From assembly GCA_001784115.1 (NCBI GenBank), contig MFPD01000001.1, forward strand, positions 1 to 51,444: a DNA stretch of 51,444 bases, read 5' to 3'. A program made the position numbers and the translations under genes. Below, piece after piece: positions 10,201 to 19,867 of this stretch (within the stretch, counting starts at the first letter, position 1; each line of letters starts with the position of its first letter). This stretch comes from Candidatus Levybacteria bacterium RIFCSPLOWO2_02_FULL_37_18 (lineage in GTDB: Bacteria; Patescibacteriota; Microgenomatia; Levybacterales; UBA12049). Under the pieces are notes generated by a model. The model was not told the DNA's origin. It made no database searches and saw nothing but the letters and a program-made list of their open reading frames with translations.

Positions 10201-13200
10201 ATGGATAAAGTTATAGGACGAAGAATAGTTTCTGCAATTCTTGTTTTTTCTCTTCTGTTTAATGCTTTAATTCCTGTCCACATTAGCTATGCCGAAGAAA
10301 ACGTGCCAACAGAAACAATCTTAATAGAAGAAACGCCTCCGCTTACTAACGAAGAACCAACAATAACGAATATACCTGATACTAGCCCTATACCAATTAT
10401 TACACCCCAACTATCACCAACGCCTACCCCGGAGATTTCTCCAACTCCGACTCCGGCTTTAACAATTCAAACAACAGCCACACCGGAGCTTAATCCAACT
10501 CCCACTTCAGCAACCTTACTAACCCCAACGCCAGAACCAATTTCTACACCAACTGTAATACCACTAATATGGACAAACAACAATGAAACCTATACCACAG
10601 AGATTATAAAACTAGGAGTTACTTATAAATTCCCGCCAAATGAGAAAATCAGTGTCACATTTACTAAACTTCCTCCTGAGTCTGACACCATCACAATTAA
10701 AGAACACAACGCACCTATTACCACTAATAATCCAGGCAGCAAAGACTATGAGATTACTTCCACCATGCCAAACGGCAGCTTTAAATTTGATCTAACCCTG
10801 CCAACCAATGATCCCAATAAAAACGTACTTTCCTCGCAGGACGGACAAAACTATTCCCCTCTTGATAATGAAAAAATAACCTCGTCTGACACTATCACTA
10901 TTAAAGAAATTGACCATCTAACTCATTTTTTAGTAGGGGAGCTAAATAATCCTAACAACACGCAACATCCAGTTATTAATGAGTTTTACTCAAATACATC
11001 AAGCGATTGGGTAGAACTTTACAATCCCACCTCAAGCTCCATAGATCTAACCGGGTGGATTCTTCATGACACAGTCAGTAATACAAAATCTCTTACCGGC
11101 ACTATTCTTCCTAGTGGTTTCGCCGTCTTTACCTGGACAGCACTCAATCAAACAGGTGACACAATACAACTGTTAAATCCAGCAAGCGTTGTACGGGACG
11201 AGGTTGTTTATCCCGGAACAGTTTCCGCTCCGGATACAAACCAATCTGCACACAGAACTACAAATAGTGGAAACACGTGGGAAGTTTCTGCGAACATTAC
11301 CCAGGGATACACAAACGAAAACTCCACTGTTTATGTTGATGATAACTTTACATCAGGTAGCGAATTCGGTACCAGTACTTTTCCATTTAATACGATTCAA
11401 GAAGGAATTAATGCGGTTGCTGCAAGCGGAACAGTCAATGTGGCAGCAGGTACATACACTGAACAGTTGATAGTCAACAAAAGTGTTATAGTTTCCGGTA
11501 ACAATTCTGCAACTTCTATCATTCAGTCTCCTGCAAGTTTATCTACAGAAACAGATGGGGACGGGACTTCCATTGTAGAAATAACTGGCTCCTCTGTTGT
11601 TGTAACATTTAAGAACTTTACCGTTCGGGGAGATTTAGGCAGCATAACAAGTGCAATACACGCTCGTGAGGGAGCTAATGCAACAATTCAAGATAATATT
11701 ATTTCGGGAACGGATTCTTTGTCTGGCACGCTTGCTGGACAAGGCATTTTAGTAGGTGATTCTTTGGATGGCGATACGGATGTTGCAGCTTCGGGCACAA
11801 ATGTTATTTCCAATAATCAATTAAGTGGTTTTCATCGGACGGGAATTGCATTACTTGGGGTTGGTAATAATGCGAATATTTCAGGAAATACAATCACTGG
11901 CGCTGGACCGACCTCTTCGACGACTCAACAAGGAATTACAATTCAAGACGGAGCGTCTGGTTCTATTAATTCCAACACACTAAGAGATTTTGTTTATACA
12001 GGTTCTGCCCCTCAATCAGCTACAGCAGTATTTTTGTGGGACTCGGCAAATAATATTTCTATAAGCAACAACGTGATTGAGAATAGTCAGACTGGAGTGA
12101 TGATACAAGCAGCCGAAGGAGTTCAAGTCACTTCAAATACTATTTCTGTTACAAGTGCTGCTGCCAGCAACATGAGTTCATCAAATCCTGCCATGGGATT
12201 GTGGTTGCTTGGCAGAGGAGCAACCGGAACTGGTTGTATAGATGGAGATGGTAGTACTCCTGGATTAGGTTGTTCAACGGGGATCACCTTAACCGGCAAC
12301 AGTATTACTGGTGCCCAAACAGGTTATGGTATTCGGATAGCAAAAACTCCAGAACTTTCTTTCATTCCCGCGCTAACAACATTGACAACTGGTAGCAATA
12401 GTAATAATACGATTTCTGGATGGAACACGGGAGTTTGGGTTGGACCAAGCGGTTCGGCTAACAGCCTCACTTTCCAAAACAGTACCCTCTTAAACAATAT
12501 TGGCCAGATAAACAATACCGATAGCTCTACTACTGTTAATGCTGTTCAGAACTGGTGGGGGAGTGCGAGCCCGAGCTGGACAACAATTTTATCTGGTTTA
12601 GTAAACTACGATCCCTGGTATGTAAATTCCGGAAGAACAGTTCTTTCTAATGCTGTGAGTGGATCAACAGTAAACGGCGGAACATCTGATGTACAACTTA
12701 CTTCCGTGACTCCGGGCCAAGCAGATTTACCAAGCGGAATTACAACTATTGCCTTGAGCAATAGTACTTTTATGGATGTTTCGTCCAGTGCAAATACCGC
12801 TTCGGGTGGGAATTTAAACATCGGGGGCGTAAGCGTATCTCTAAATAATTTTACGAGCGGTACGTTGGGTGGCGTGAATTTGAGTATTGCTCAAGCAGTT
12901 GGGGGTATCCCTGTATTAGTTGATAAAGCAGTGAAGCTGGCGTCGGGAACTGGCGGGCAGTCGATAACTCTTTCGAATTCTTCCCTTTCGGGGGTGAATG
13001 TTTCAATTCCCGATTCAACTTCGGTTCTTGCTCCCTCTTCTTGGAATGGTAAGATACAGCCACCAAAAACAGGTTCTAGTATTGGTACGGCGCCATCTGG
13101 ATTTTCAATCGGAAATACAGTTATAGAGGTTGGGTCAGCTGATGCGGTTCTACTTTTTGACAAACCGGTTGTTGTAACTTTAAGTGGTGTTACAGGTGAA

Positions 13201-13989
13201 GTAGGCTACAAAGCATCCGGCTCGACAACTTGGAACAAGATAGACACAATTTGCAACAGTTACGACAACCCGACAAATGTCGTGTTCCCTGGTGAATGTC
13301 GCGTTTCAAACGGTACAGACACTAAAATCTACACCTACCACTTTACTTCCTTTGGATCTCTCACCGAGATAGCCACGACTACCTCCTCAACTGGAGAAAA
13401 CAGCGGGACAGGCGGAACTGCCGGTGGAAATGCCAGTGCGCCGGTTTGCAGTGATACCAAACCGGGGAGCGCTCCTGCTCTTATATCCTGGGTAGCCAAT
13501 AATCCGAATGAGGCAACTCTGACCTGGACAAAAGCCCAAAATCCTGTCACTTATTATTTAATAGCATATGGTACTTCTCCGGGAACCTTGGAATTTGGCA
13601 ATCCCAATATCGGCGGTTCGGATACAACTTCTTATGCAATCAAAGGCTTATCCGGAGGAACAACGTACTACTTTAAAGTAAGAGCGGGTAATGGTTGCAT
13701 GCCGGGAGATTACTCAAATGAATTATCGGTAACACCATTTGGAAATGAGTTATCCCAAACAGCAGAAGGATTTAAAACAGGAGTCTTAGGAACAAAAGAA
13801 GAAAAAGAAAAGAATAAAGCAGTCCCAACTCAAGAAGTAAAAGAAGTTTTAGGGGAAAAAGAAACTTTAGAGAAAAGTACCACTCCTAAAATATTTTCTG
13901 GTAAAAATTTAGTTTATGTTGGTATTGCCTTACTAGCATTGCTTATTGCGTATACTGTCTGGAAAAAAAGAAATTCTAAAAAAGTATGA
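10201..13989 (+). CDS. Large cell-surface protein: signal peptide, Thr/Pro-rich region, lamin-tail domain, parallel beta-helix, FN3, C-terminal TM anchor
   Basis: HPVINEFYSNTSSDWVELYNPTSSSIDLTGW (LTD); VYVDDNFTSGSEFGTSTFPFNTIQEGINA plus N-rich repeats (beta-helix); FN3-like PALISWVANNPNEATLTWTKA; C-terminal hydrophobic helix then KKRNSKKV. Confidence 0.85.
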   Translation: MDKVIGRRIVSAILVFSLLFNALIPVHISYAEENVPTETILIEETPPLTNEEPTITNIPDTSPIPIITPQLSPTPTPEISPTPTPALTIQTTATPELNPTPTSATLLTPTPEPISTPTVIPLIWTNNNETYTTEIIKLGVTYKFPPNEKISVTFTKLPPESDTITIKEHNAPITTNNPGSKDYEITSTMPNGSFKFDLTLPTNDPNKNVLSSQDGQNYSPLDNEKITSSDTITIKEIDHLTHFLVGELNNPNNTQHPVINEFYSNTSSDWVELYNPTSSSIDLTGWILHDTVSNTKSLTGTILPSGFAVFTWTALNQTGDTIQLLNPASVVRDEVVYPGTVSAPDTNQSAHRTTNSGNTWEVSANITQGYTNENSTVYVDDNFTSGSEFGTSTFPFNTIQEGINAVAASGTVNVAAGTYTEQLIVNKSVIVSGNNSATSIIQSPASLSTETDGDGTSIVEITGSSVVVTFKNFTVRGDLGSITSAIHAREGANATIQDNIISGTDSLSGTLAGQGILVGDSLDGDTDVAASGTNVISNNQLSGFHRTGIALLGVGNNANISGNTITGAGPTSSTTQQGITIQDGASGSINSNTLRDFVYTGSAPQSATAVFLWDSANNISISNNVIENSQTGVMIQAAEGVQVTSNTISVTSAAASNMSSSNPAMGLWLLGRGATGTGCIDGDGSTPGLGCSTGITLTGNSITGAQTGYGIRIAKTPELSFIPALTTLTTGSNSNNTISGWNTGVWVGPSGSANSLTFQNSTLLNNIGQINNTDSSTTVNAVQNWWGSASPSWTTILSGLVNYDPWYVNSGRTVLSNAVSGSTVNGGTSDVQLTSVTPGQADLPSGITTIALSNSTFMDVSSSANTASGGNLNIGGVSVSLNNFTSGTLGGVNLSIAQAVGGIPVLVDKAVKLASGTGGQSITLSNSSLSGVNVSIPDSTSVLAPSSWNGKIQPPKTGSSIGTAPSGFSIGNTVIEVGSADAVLLFDKPVVVTLSGVTGEVGYKASGSTTWNKIDTICNSYDNPTNVVFPGECRVSNGTDTKIYTYHFTSFGSLTEIATTTSSTGENSGTGGTAGGNASAPVCSDTKPGSAPALISWVANNPNEATLTWTKAQNPVTYYLIAYGTSPGTLEFGNPNIGGSDTTSYAIKGLSGGTTYYFKVRAGNGCMPGDYSNELSVTPFGNELSQTAEGFKTGVLGTKEEKEKNKAVPTQEVKEVLGEKETLEKSTTPKIFSGKNLVYVGIALLALLIAYTVWKKRNSKKV

Positions 13990-15077
13990 TAAACTTAATT
14001 ATGAGGCAAAAAGGCTTTGCTTTGGTTTTGATTTTAATTATCTTTATTATCTCCATTATTTCTATTACCGGAGGACTCTTTGTCCATACTCGCTTTGGGC
14101 TGTGGCCATGGGACTTAATCTTAAACGGCTCACTTTCCAGTAAACAGTTGGAGGAAAAAGCAGCTGCTTTTAAGAAAAATTACCCTGCTGTTGTCAGGGG
14201 AAACTGGGAACCTTCCTCTTTCCATATGACCAAAATGTTGCGTGAGGATTTGGGAAGGATCAAAGAGCTTGGAGTTAACACTGTCTCTGTTTCTGTAGAA
14301 TACAGCCTCAATAATGACCGCACACCGTTTCTTAGGGACGAAAACCAACTGGCTTCGAATATTGTCAAAGCAAAAGAGGCTGGCTTTGCGGTTTTGGTAG
14401 CACCCAATTTTGTTGGCCCAGGCGGGCACAATTTTAAGGAAGAAGGAATTAATATCACCAAGGAGGAGTATCTGAAAATTTCAGAGAAAGTGGCTTTGAA
14501 ATGGGCAGCAATCTCTGAAAAATATCAGGTGGAATTTTTTGCTCCGCAGAATGAGTTTAACGGGATGATAGGCGACAATTTTGCCCAAAGCGATCAGGAA
14601 ATTGCCCAAATAACCTCCGAGTGGCACCAGCAGCTTCTGCCCAAAATAAAAGCAGTCTATTCCGGCAGAACCATGGTAAAACTGGCCACGGTGCAGGAGA
14701 ATATAGATGTGACTGGCTATGATTATGTAGGAATTACCATCTTTCATGGAAATGATGAGTTAGAGGAATTTAGAAAGCGCATAGCTTCACAATATCAAAT
14801 TCTGTCAGAAGTGGCAGAAAAAAGTGAAGCAAAGTGGTTGGTTTCTGAAGCGTGGTTTGCCTACGGCGGACCGTTTTTCCAACAAACTAAAAACCGGGCA
14901 GGAGAGTCTTTAGATGCGCTTCAGGATGATTATTTCAAAATTTCCCTGGATGAGTATCTAAAGATTACAGAAAACAAACCAGTAGGATATATTTTTATCG
15001 CCTGGGTAATGCCTGGGATGGATATCAAAGACCGTCCGGCAGAAGGAGTGATTAAAGAATATTTTGGCACATTTTGA
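13986..15077 (+). CDS. Membrane-anchored TIM-barrel glycoside hydrolase-like protein
   Basis: N-terminal TM; GVNTVSVSVEY, FFAPQNEFNG and WLVSEAWFAYGG (candidate catalytic Glu residues); overlaps the preceding stop by 4 nt. Confidence 0.65.
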   Translation: MINLIMRQKGFALVLILIIFIISIISITGGLFVHTRFGLWPWDLILNGSLSSKQLEEKAAAFKKNYPAVVRGNWEPSSFHMTKMLREDLGRIKELGVNTVSVSVEYSLNNDRTPFLRDENQLASNIVKAKEAGFAVLVAPNFVGPGGHNFKEEGINITKEEYLKISEKVALKWAAISEKYQVEFFAPQNEFNGMIGDNFAQSDQEIAQITSEWHQQLLPKIKAVYSGRTMVKLATVQENIDVTGYDYVGITIFHGNDELEEFRKRIASQYQILSEVAEKSEAKWLVSEAWFAYGGPFFQQTKNRAGESLDALQDDYFKISLDEYLKITENKPVGYIFIAWVMPGMDIKDRPAEGVIKEYFGTF

Positions 15078-15090
15078 AAGAGCTGAAATT

Positions 15091-15663
15091 TTAAAAAGAC
15101 CTTGCTGCAATTACTACTATAAATATCCCGATTGAGTTTAAAAGGAAGGATAGTATAAGAAACTGCCAGTTCTTTAACCTTGATGCTCCAAGTAATCCTA
15201 TTCCTAATTCATCAGGAAAAGGAGAAGCAATAATAAAAGCTCCCAGAAAGGGTAAAAGCCATCCAAAATATGGTGTTTTAAACAATTTTACTAATACATT
15301 ACCTCCACTATTTAAAAATAGAGGTTTAAGCTCGTCAAATACCCTATCCCTTAGAAACCTAAAGATTAGACAATCACCAACTACCGCACCCATTCCGGCA
15401 AATAACGCTACCATTAGAGGATTAAGGTGATCTGCAAGAAAATAAAGAACTACTATTGCAGGAGCTACGGTAAAAATAGAAACAAAGAGTATTCCTGTGA
15501 TAAAAGCTCCAATATACCCGAAGCTGCCAATCAAATCAATTGTATTTCGTACGGCAGGATGCTCCGCAAAGAGAAAAAAGACAACCAAGCTAAGAATGAG
15601 TAAGGCAGTATTTTTATACTGCCACTGTTTCCATCTATTATTTAACCTGGCCAACTCTCCCAT
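15091..15663 (-). CDS. DedA/SNARE-associated-like small membrane protein
   Basis: FIVSIFTVAP...GAVVGDCLIFRFLRDR topology and motif resemblance. Confidence 0.5.
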   Translation of the reverse strand: MGELARLNNRWKQWQYKNTALLILSLVVFFLFAEHPAVRNTIDLIGSFGYIGAFITGILFVSIFTVAPAIVVLYFLADHLNPLMVALFAGMGAVVGDCLIFRFLRDRVFDELKPLFLNSGGNVLVKLFKTPYFGWLLPFLGAFIIASPFPDELGIGLLGASRLKNWQFLILSFLLNSIGIFIVVIAARSF

Positions 15664-15757
15664 ATACTTATGTTAGCATTCTTATAGAAATAAACAGAGC
15701 GCCTCTTAACATTATACCAAAATTCAGGCAGTCTTATATTGTGCTAATATAAAATTA

Positions 15758-16543
15758 ATGCGTAGTCAAAAAGGCTTTTCTTTAATTCCGATTATAATCG
15801 TTATTGTAATACTTCTTATTTTTGGTGTACTTTTTCTAAAGCCTTTGGGTAATCGTTCATCCACTAATGAATATTTTGATAATCCTCTAAGTAGTAAACA
15901 GGTTCTCTGTCCTGATCCGTTTATTTTTCAACTTCCGATTAATATCGACAAAGCAACTTCAGTTCTTTATCCTGGACAAATACGGGGCGGCGACTACAAA
16001 GCGCATGGCGGCTTCAGGTTTGATAACTCTCTTCCCAGCGAGATCACGGTTACTGTTCCTTATGACGCTCAGGTTATTGCCGGGGCCCGCTATCCAGCAG
16101 ACACTGGCGAAATTCAATACACCTTTGACTTTGCCCACCCCTGCGGAATTCGGTACCGTTTTGGACACCTACTTACCCTCACGCCCAAGTTTCAGGCAAT
16201 TGCGGAGAAATTTCCTCTCCCCAAAGGGTTGGATTCCCGAACAACAGAAGTTTATCCTCCGGTTGAGGTCAAGCAGGGGGAAGTAATTGCAACTGCAGTA
16301 GGTTTAACCAAAGGGGGTTCTGACTTTGGGGGAGTCAACGCCTTTGTAGATTGGGGGGTGTACGATTACCGGCAAAAAAATGAGTCTTCAAAAGATCCTG
16401 CTTGGGCTGCGGAACATACTTCTGAAACCTATCAATACGCAGTTTGTTGGTTTGATTGGATTCCCCCTGCGGATAAAGCAAACGTTTTGGCTTTGCCGTC
16501 ATCGGACGGCCAAAGCGGAAAAACAAGTGATTATTGTAAGTGA
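15758..16543 (+). CDS. Secreted M23/lysostaphin-fold-like protein
   Basis: N-terminal TM, KAHGGFRFDNS...VTVPYDAQVIAGARY...YRFGHL. Confidence 0.55.
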   Translation: MRSQKGFSLIPIIIVIVILLIFGVLFLKPLGNRSSTNEYFDNPLSSKQVLCPDPFIFQLPINIDKATSVLYPGQIRGGDYKAHGGFRFDNSLPSEITVTVPYDAQVIAGARYPADTGEIQYTFDFAHPCGIRYRFGHLLTLTPKFQAIAEKFPLPKGLDSRTTEVYPPVEVKQGEVIATAVGLTKGGSDFGGVNAFVDWGVYDYRQKNESSKDPAWAAEHTSETYQYAVCWFDWIPPADKANVLALPSSDGQSGKTSDYCK

Positions 16544-16628
16544 AAATTTGGCTTGAGAAATGGTCACAATTTAGGACAACTGTATCTATTGAATAACCTC
16601 GACTTTTGGGGAATATTAGTCAGTTGGG

Positions 16629-17138
16629 TTAACCGTCGATGGGTTCTTGGGTTAAACAGCCGGGGATTGGATTTTTTTCTTCGTACAGCGTTTGATCACC
16701 AATATAATCTTCCCAGGATTTAAAAAGGCTGTTAATTTTTTTCAAAGTATCCTCTTTAATACTTTCATCAAGATATGCAAAAGGACAAACGTGCTGAGGT
16801 TTCTGGCCGCCTCTTAAAATTCCAATCTCCATCGTACCAAATCCAGGAGGCGCTCCGCGATTAAAATTACTCACCTCTCCAACTATTTGGCCGGCCGTAA
16901 CTACATCTCCTACCTTAGCCCTCGGATTTATTAAGTGTTCTGTTTCGTAAATCCACTCCTGCATTTTGCCATCGGTTGTAACCTGAATTGAATAATCACC
17001 ACTCCAAAGAGTTGGCATCGCGGCAACAACCCCGTCTACCAAAGATCTGACTGGGGTACCTAAAGGAACAACAAAAGTTGGTTGGGGACTGGATTTCTCC
17101 ATCTTTGACCGGTACCCATATAACTGAATTTGAGCCAT
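16629..17138 (-). CDS. M23-like peptidase domain protein
   Basis: FVVPLGTPVRSLVDGVVAAMPTLWSGDYSIQVTTDG...VGDVVTAGQIVGEVSN pattern. Confidence 0.55.
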   Translation of the reverse strand: MAQIQLYGYRSKMEKSSPQPTFVVPLGTPVRSLVDGVVAAMPTLWSGDYSIQVTTDGKMQEWIYETEHLINPRAKVGDVVTAGQIVGEVSNFNRGAPPGFGTMEIGILRGGQKPQHVCPFAYLDESIKEDTLKKINSLFKSWEDYIGDQTLYEEKNPIPGCLTQEPIDG

Positions 17139-17174
17139 TAAAGCTAGTTGACTTTCAAGCTAAAATGATAAACA

Positions 17175-17363
17175 ATGTTAAATATAACTAATATGACAGA
17201 AGAACAGTATTATTCAATCGAAGAAGTAGCTAAGATGTTAAAAGTTGCTTACTTAACTGTATACCGCTGGATACGGTCTGGTAAATTAACAGCCTATAAA
17301 GCTGGCAAGCAGTACAGGATAAAAAAGGAGGATTTAGACAACTTCCTAAATAACAAAAAATAA
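17175..17363 (+). CDS. Excisionase/MerR-type helix-turn-helix DNA-binding protein
   Basis: YYSIEEVAKMLKVAYLTVYRWIRSGKLTAYKAGKQYRIKKEDLDNFL. Confidence 0.9.
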   Translation: MLNITNMTEEQYYSIEEVAKMLKVAYLTVYRWIRSGKLTAYKAGKQYRIKKEDLDNFLNNKK

Positions 17364-17366
17364 AAT

Positions 17367-18515
17367 ATGAGCTACATGTCAGTAGATAAATTACAACAAA
17401 CTCTCGCTCAAAAAGTCTTCCATTATGCTAAGGATTCCAAAAAAGCGGCAGGAAGAGCATTGGGAACTCTGGTTGAGATAATTACTTTTTATCTTCTCAA
17501 AGACTGGGGTGTAGAAAATAACGTAAGAATTGAGAAGGGCTTAATCGAGTATAGAAATGCTGCAATTTCGCATAATGTTGAATATACTTTGCACCCGACA
17601 GTAAATGTTATCCAATTAACACTTGCTAAGACTCTGCCAATAACATCATCAAAGATATTTTTAGCAATCCAAAGGCTCAATTCTCTTAATCTTCAAGGCT
17701 ACATAAAAATCAACTCTACATTACTGTCAACAGCCAATACTGTAAAAAATTCTTGCGTAATTGCACGCAACCAGAATAAAGCATTAGTAGCTGTTCTTAT
17801 AAAGAATAATAACCAGTCGGTTAGGGTTGCAGTAATTGAACAGTATGAAAAACCATTCGCTATGGTAGAGTGCAAAAGAGTTGGTATAGAAGAAGGAAAT
17901 AAGAAAGGCCCACAGACGATTGAAAAAGCCAAACAAGGTGCGTATGTAGCGAGAACCGTTTCGTCTTTACAAAAGGTTAGGAATTACGATGGAACATTAT
18001 TTGGCCTACTCCCTATTGGGCAAGATGATTTTCGCTTTGATAAATACGATGAACTCTTAAAGGAAATAATTTCTACCGACAATTTAACAATCTATAAGGA
18101 CTTTATTCTTACCATTGGGGTAGTCAGTAATCACGGAAATTGGTTTACTTCTGATAATCCAAATAAGGAACTTGTCGTTTTAAGAGATGCCTACGATTGG
18201 CTCCTTTTTCTTACTGATAATGGAATAGCAACATTTATTGATGAGCTTCTACTTAATCCTAAAAAGGAATATGTGCCCGCACAAAAAGCCTTCCTCGCTA
18301 GTTATGCCAGCGACAACAATTCAGTAAAGAAAGTTGGTAAAAACCAGTTCACAAAAACACAAATCAATATGAAAGCAGACCAAGCACTACAAGAGTATTT
18401 TAGAAGTAATAGAGAAAGAATAGCAAAGTGGCTAAATATCATTACCCCAACAGAAGTAACTATTGACGAACTTAGAAAACAACTTACTAAGTTATCTAAT
18501 AAAAAATGGGCTTAA
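17367..18515 (+). CDS. Putative type II restriction endonuclease (PD-(D/E)XK)
   Basis: PFAMVECKRVGIEEGNKKGPQTIEKAKQGAYVAR resembles a D/ExK core; followed directly by an adenine methyltransferase. Confidence 0.72.
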   Translation: MSYMSVDKLQQTLAQKVFHYAKDSKKAAGRALGTLVEIITFYLLKDWGVENNVRIEKGLIEYRNAAISHNVEYTLHPTVNVIQLTLAKTLPITSSKIFLAIQRLNSLNLQGYIKINSTLLSTANTVKNSCVIARNQNKALVAVLIKNNNQSVRVAVIEQYEKPFAMVECKRVGIEEGNKKGPQTIEKAKQGAYVARTVSSLQKVRNYDGTLFGLLPIGQDDFRFDKYDELLKEIISTDNLTIYKDFILTIGVVSNHGNWFTSDNPNKELVVLRDAYDWLLFLTDNGIATFIDELLLNPKKEYVPAQKAFLASYASDNNSVKKVGKNQFTKTQINMKADQALQEYFRSNRERIAKWLNIITPTEVTIDELRKQLTKLSNKKWA

Positions 18516-18516
18516 T

Positions 18517-19107
18517 ATGACAGCTGGAAGAAAAATAAATTCTGATAGTCAAGATTGGTGTACACCGCCAAAGTATGTAAACGCTGTAAGACGGTTTTTT
18601 GGCGAGATATACCTTGACCCTTGTTCTAATACAAAATCCATTGTCCATGCAAAAACCGAGTATATGTTGCTTGAAATAGATGGCTTAAAGGCCTCATGGG
18701 ACTTCTCAACAATTTATGTTAATCCGCCTTACGGTATAGATAAAATTAGACGCACATCAATAATTGACTGGATAAGAAAATGTGCACACGCATACAATGC
18801 TTATAAAAGTGAGGTTCTTGCTCTAATTCCAGTTGCAGTAAACACACGCCATTGGAAGCAATATGTTTTCGGACAAGCTAATAGTATATGTTTTTTAGCA
18901 GATACTAGGTTGAAGTTTATAAACGGAACTAACGATAAGGGTGCTCCGATGGCATGCGCTATGGTGTACTGGGGTAAAGATGAGGAGCGATTTTACGAAC
19001 ATTTCTCGCAACATGGAGCTGTAGTTAATATTACTAATCTTAAAAAGGCAGATTGGATTTCTCCTGACTTAAAGACTAATCAAGTTAAACTTTTTGATGA
19101 AAAATGA
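18517..19107 (+). CDS. Phage-type DNA N-6-adenine methyltransferase (Dam-like)
   Basis: DWCTPPKYVNAVRRFFGEIYLDPCSN...IYVNPPYG (NPPY motif); start placed at MTAGRK. Confidence 0.88.
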   Translation: MTAGRKINSDSQDWCTPPKYVNAVRRFFGEIYLDPCSNTKSIVHAKTEYMLLEIDGLKASWDFSTIYVNPPYGIDKIRRTSIIDWIRKCAHAYNAYKSEVLALIPVAVNTRHWKQYVFGQANSICFLADTRLKFINGTNDKGAPMACAMVYWGKDEERFYEHFSQHGAVVNITNLKKADWISPDLKTNQVKLFDEK

Positions 19108-19145
19108 AAGCAATAATTTTAGCTAGAGTTTCAATAGTTCTATGA
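19104..19145 (+). pseudogene. Vestigial serine recombinase 5' end (MKAIILARVSIVL*)
   Basis: 27/33 nt identity to the recombinase start at 19864, differences mostly in third codon positions. Confidence 0.8.
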
Positions 19146-19867
19146 ACAAGTTCAAAACAGCTGCCATCTCAATACTGACAGAAGTAAATAAGCCTTTACA
19201 TTACAAGGAAATTACGCGTCTTGCTTTAGAAAAAGGAGTATTGGAAACAGAAGGTGCAACTCCTGATGCGTCTATGAACGCCCAGATAATAACTGATATC
19301 AAACGTAAAGGAAAGCAGTCTACCTTTATCAAAACAGCTCCCTCAACCTACGCTCTTAATCCTGATAAGCCACGAACAAAAGAAGAACCAGAAGAAGCTC
19401 AAGAAGAAGAAAAATTAGCCGTTGATAGTGGCTACATCGGCAAGGCAGGCGAATACTTAGTTTGTAGCGAGCTACTTTTTAGAGGCTTTAACGCCAGCAT
19501 AATGAGCGTTGATATAGGTGTAGATATTGTAGCCACAAGAGAAAATCGCCTCTATGGAATACAGGTAAAAACCGCACGACTTAACAAGTTTAATACCTAT
19601 GTTTTTGACGTTCGCAAGGTTTCCTTTGAAAGACATAATAGCGGAAGCACTTTTTATATCTTCGTGCTTCATAGCGAGAAGAAAACTAATTTCCTTATCC
19701 TTCCCTACTTTGAAATTGAAAAGAAAGTTCATGATAAGGCAATCTTGGAGGTTGGGCAGGGCTTGCGTTATCGCATAAACATAAAATTGCGTAACAACAG
19801 TGTTTACCTTGGAACCCTAGACCACGAGATGAATTACTTTTTGAATAATTGGTCTGTACTAAAATGA
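19142..19867 (+). CDS. HARE-HTH domain plus PD-(D/E)XK nuclease-like protein
   Basis: N-terminal HB1/ASXL/restriction endonuclease HTH (FKTAAISILTEVNKPLHYKEITRLALEKGVL); C-terminal GKAGEYLVCSELLFRGF...DIGVDIVATRENRLYGIQVKTA. Confidence 0.75.
   Translation: MNKFKTAAISILTEVNKPLHYKEITRLALEKGVLETEGATPDASMNAQIITDIKRKGKQSTFIKTAPSTYALNPDKPRTKEEPEEAQEEEKLAVDSGYIGKAGEYLVCSELLFRGFNASIMSVDIGVDIVATRENRLYGIQVKTARLNKFNTYVFDVRKVSFERHNSGSTFYIFVLHSEKKTNFLILPYFEIEKKVHDKAILEVGQGLRYRINIKLRNNSVYLGTLDHEMNYFLNNWSVLK

Noticed and set aside
12324-13550. Antisense ORFs inside the large surface protein
   Set aside because: Compositional shadow ORFs opposite a clear coding frame; no recognisable motifs.
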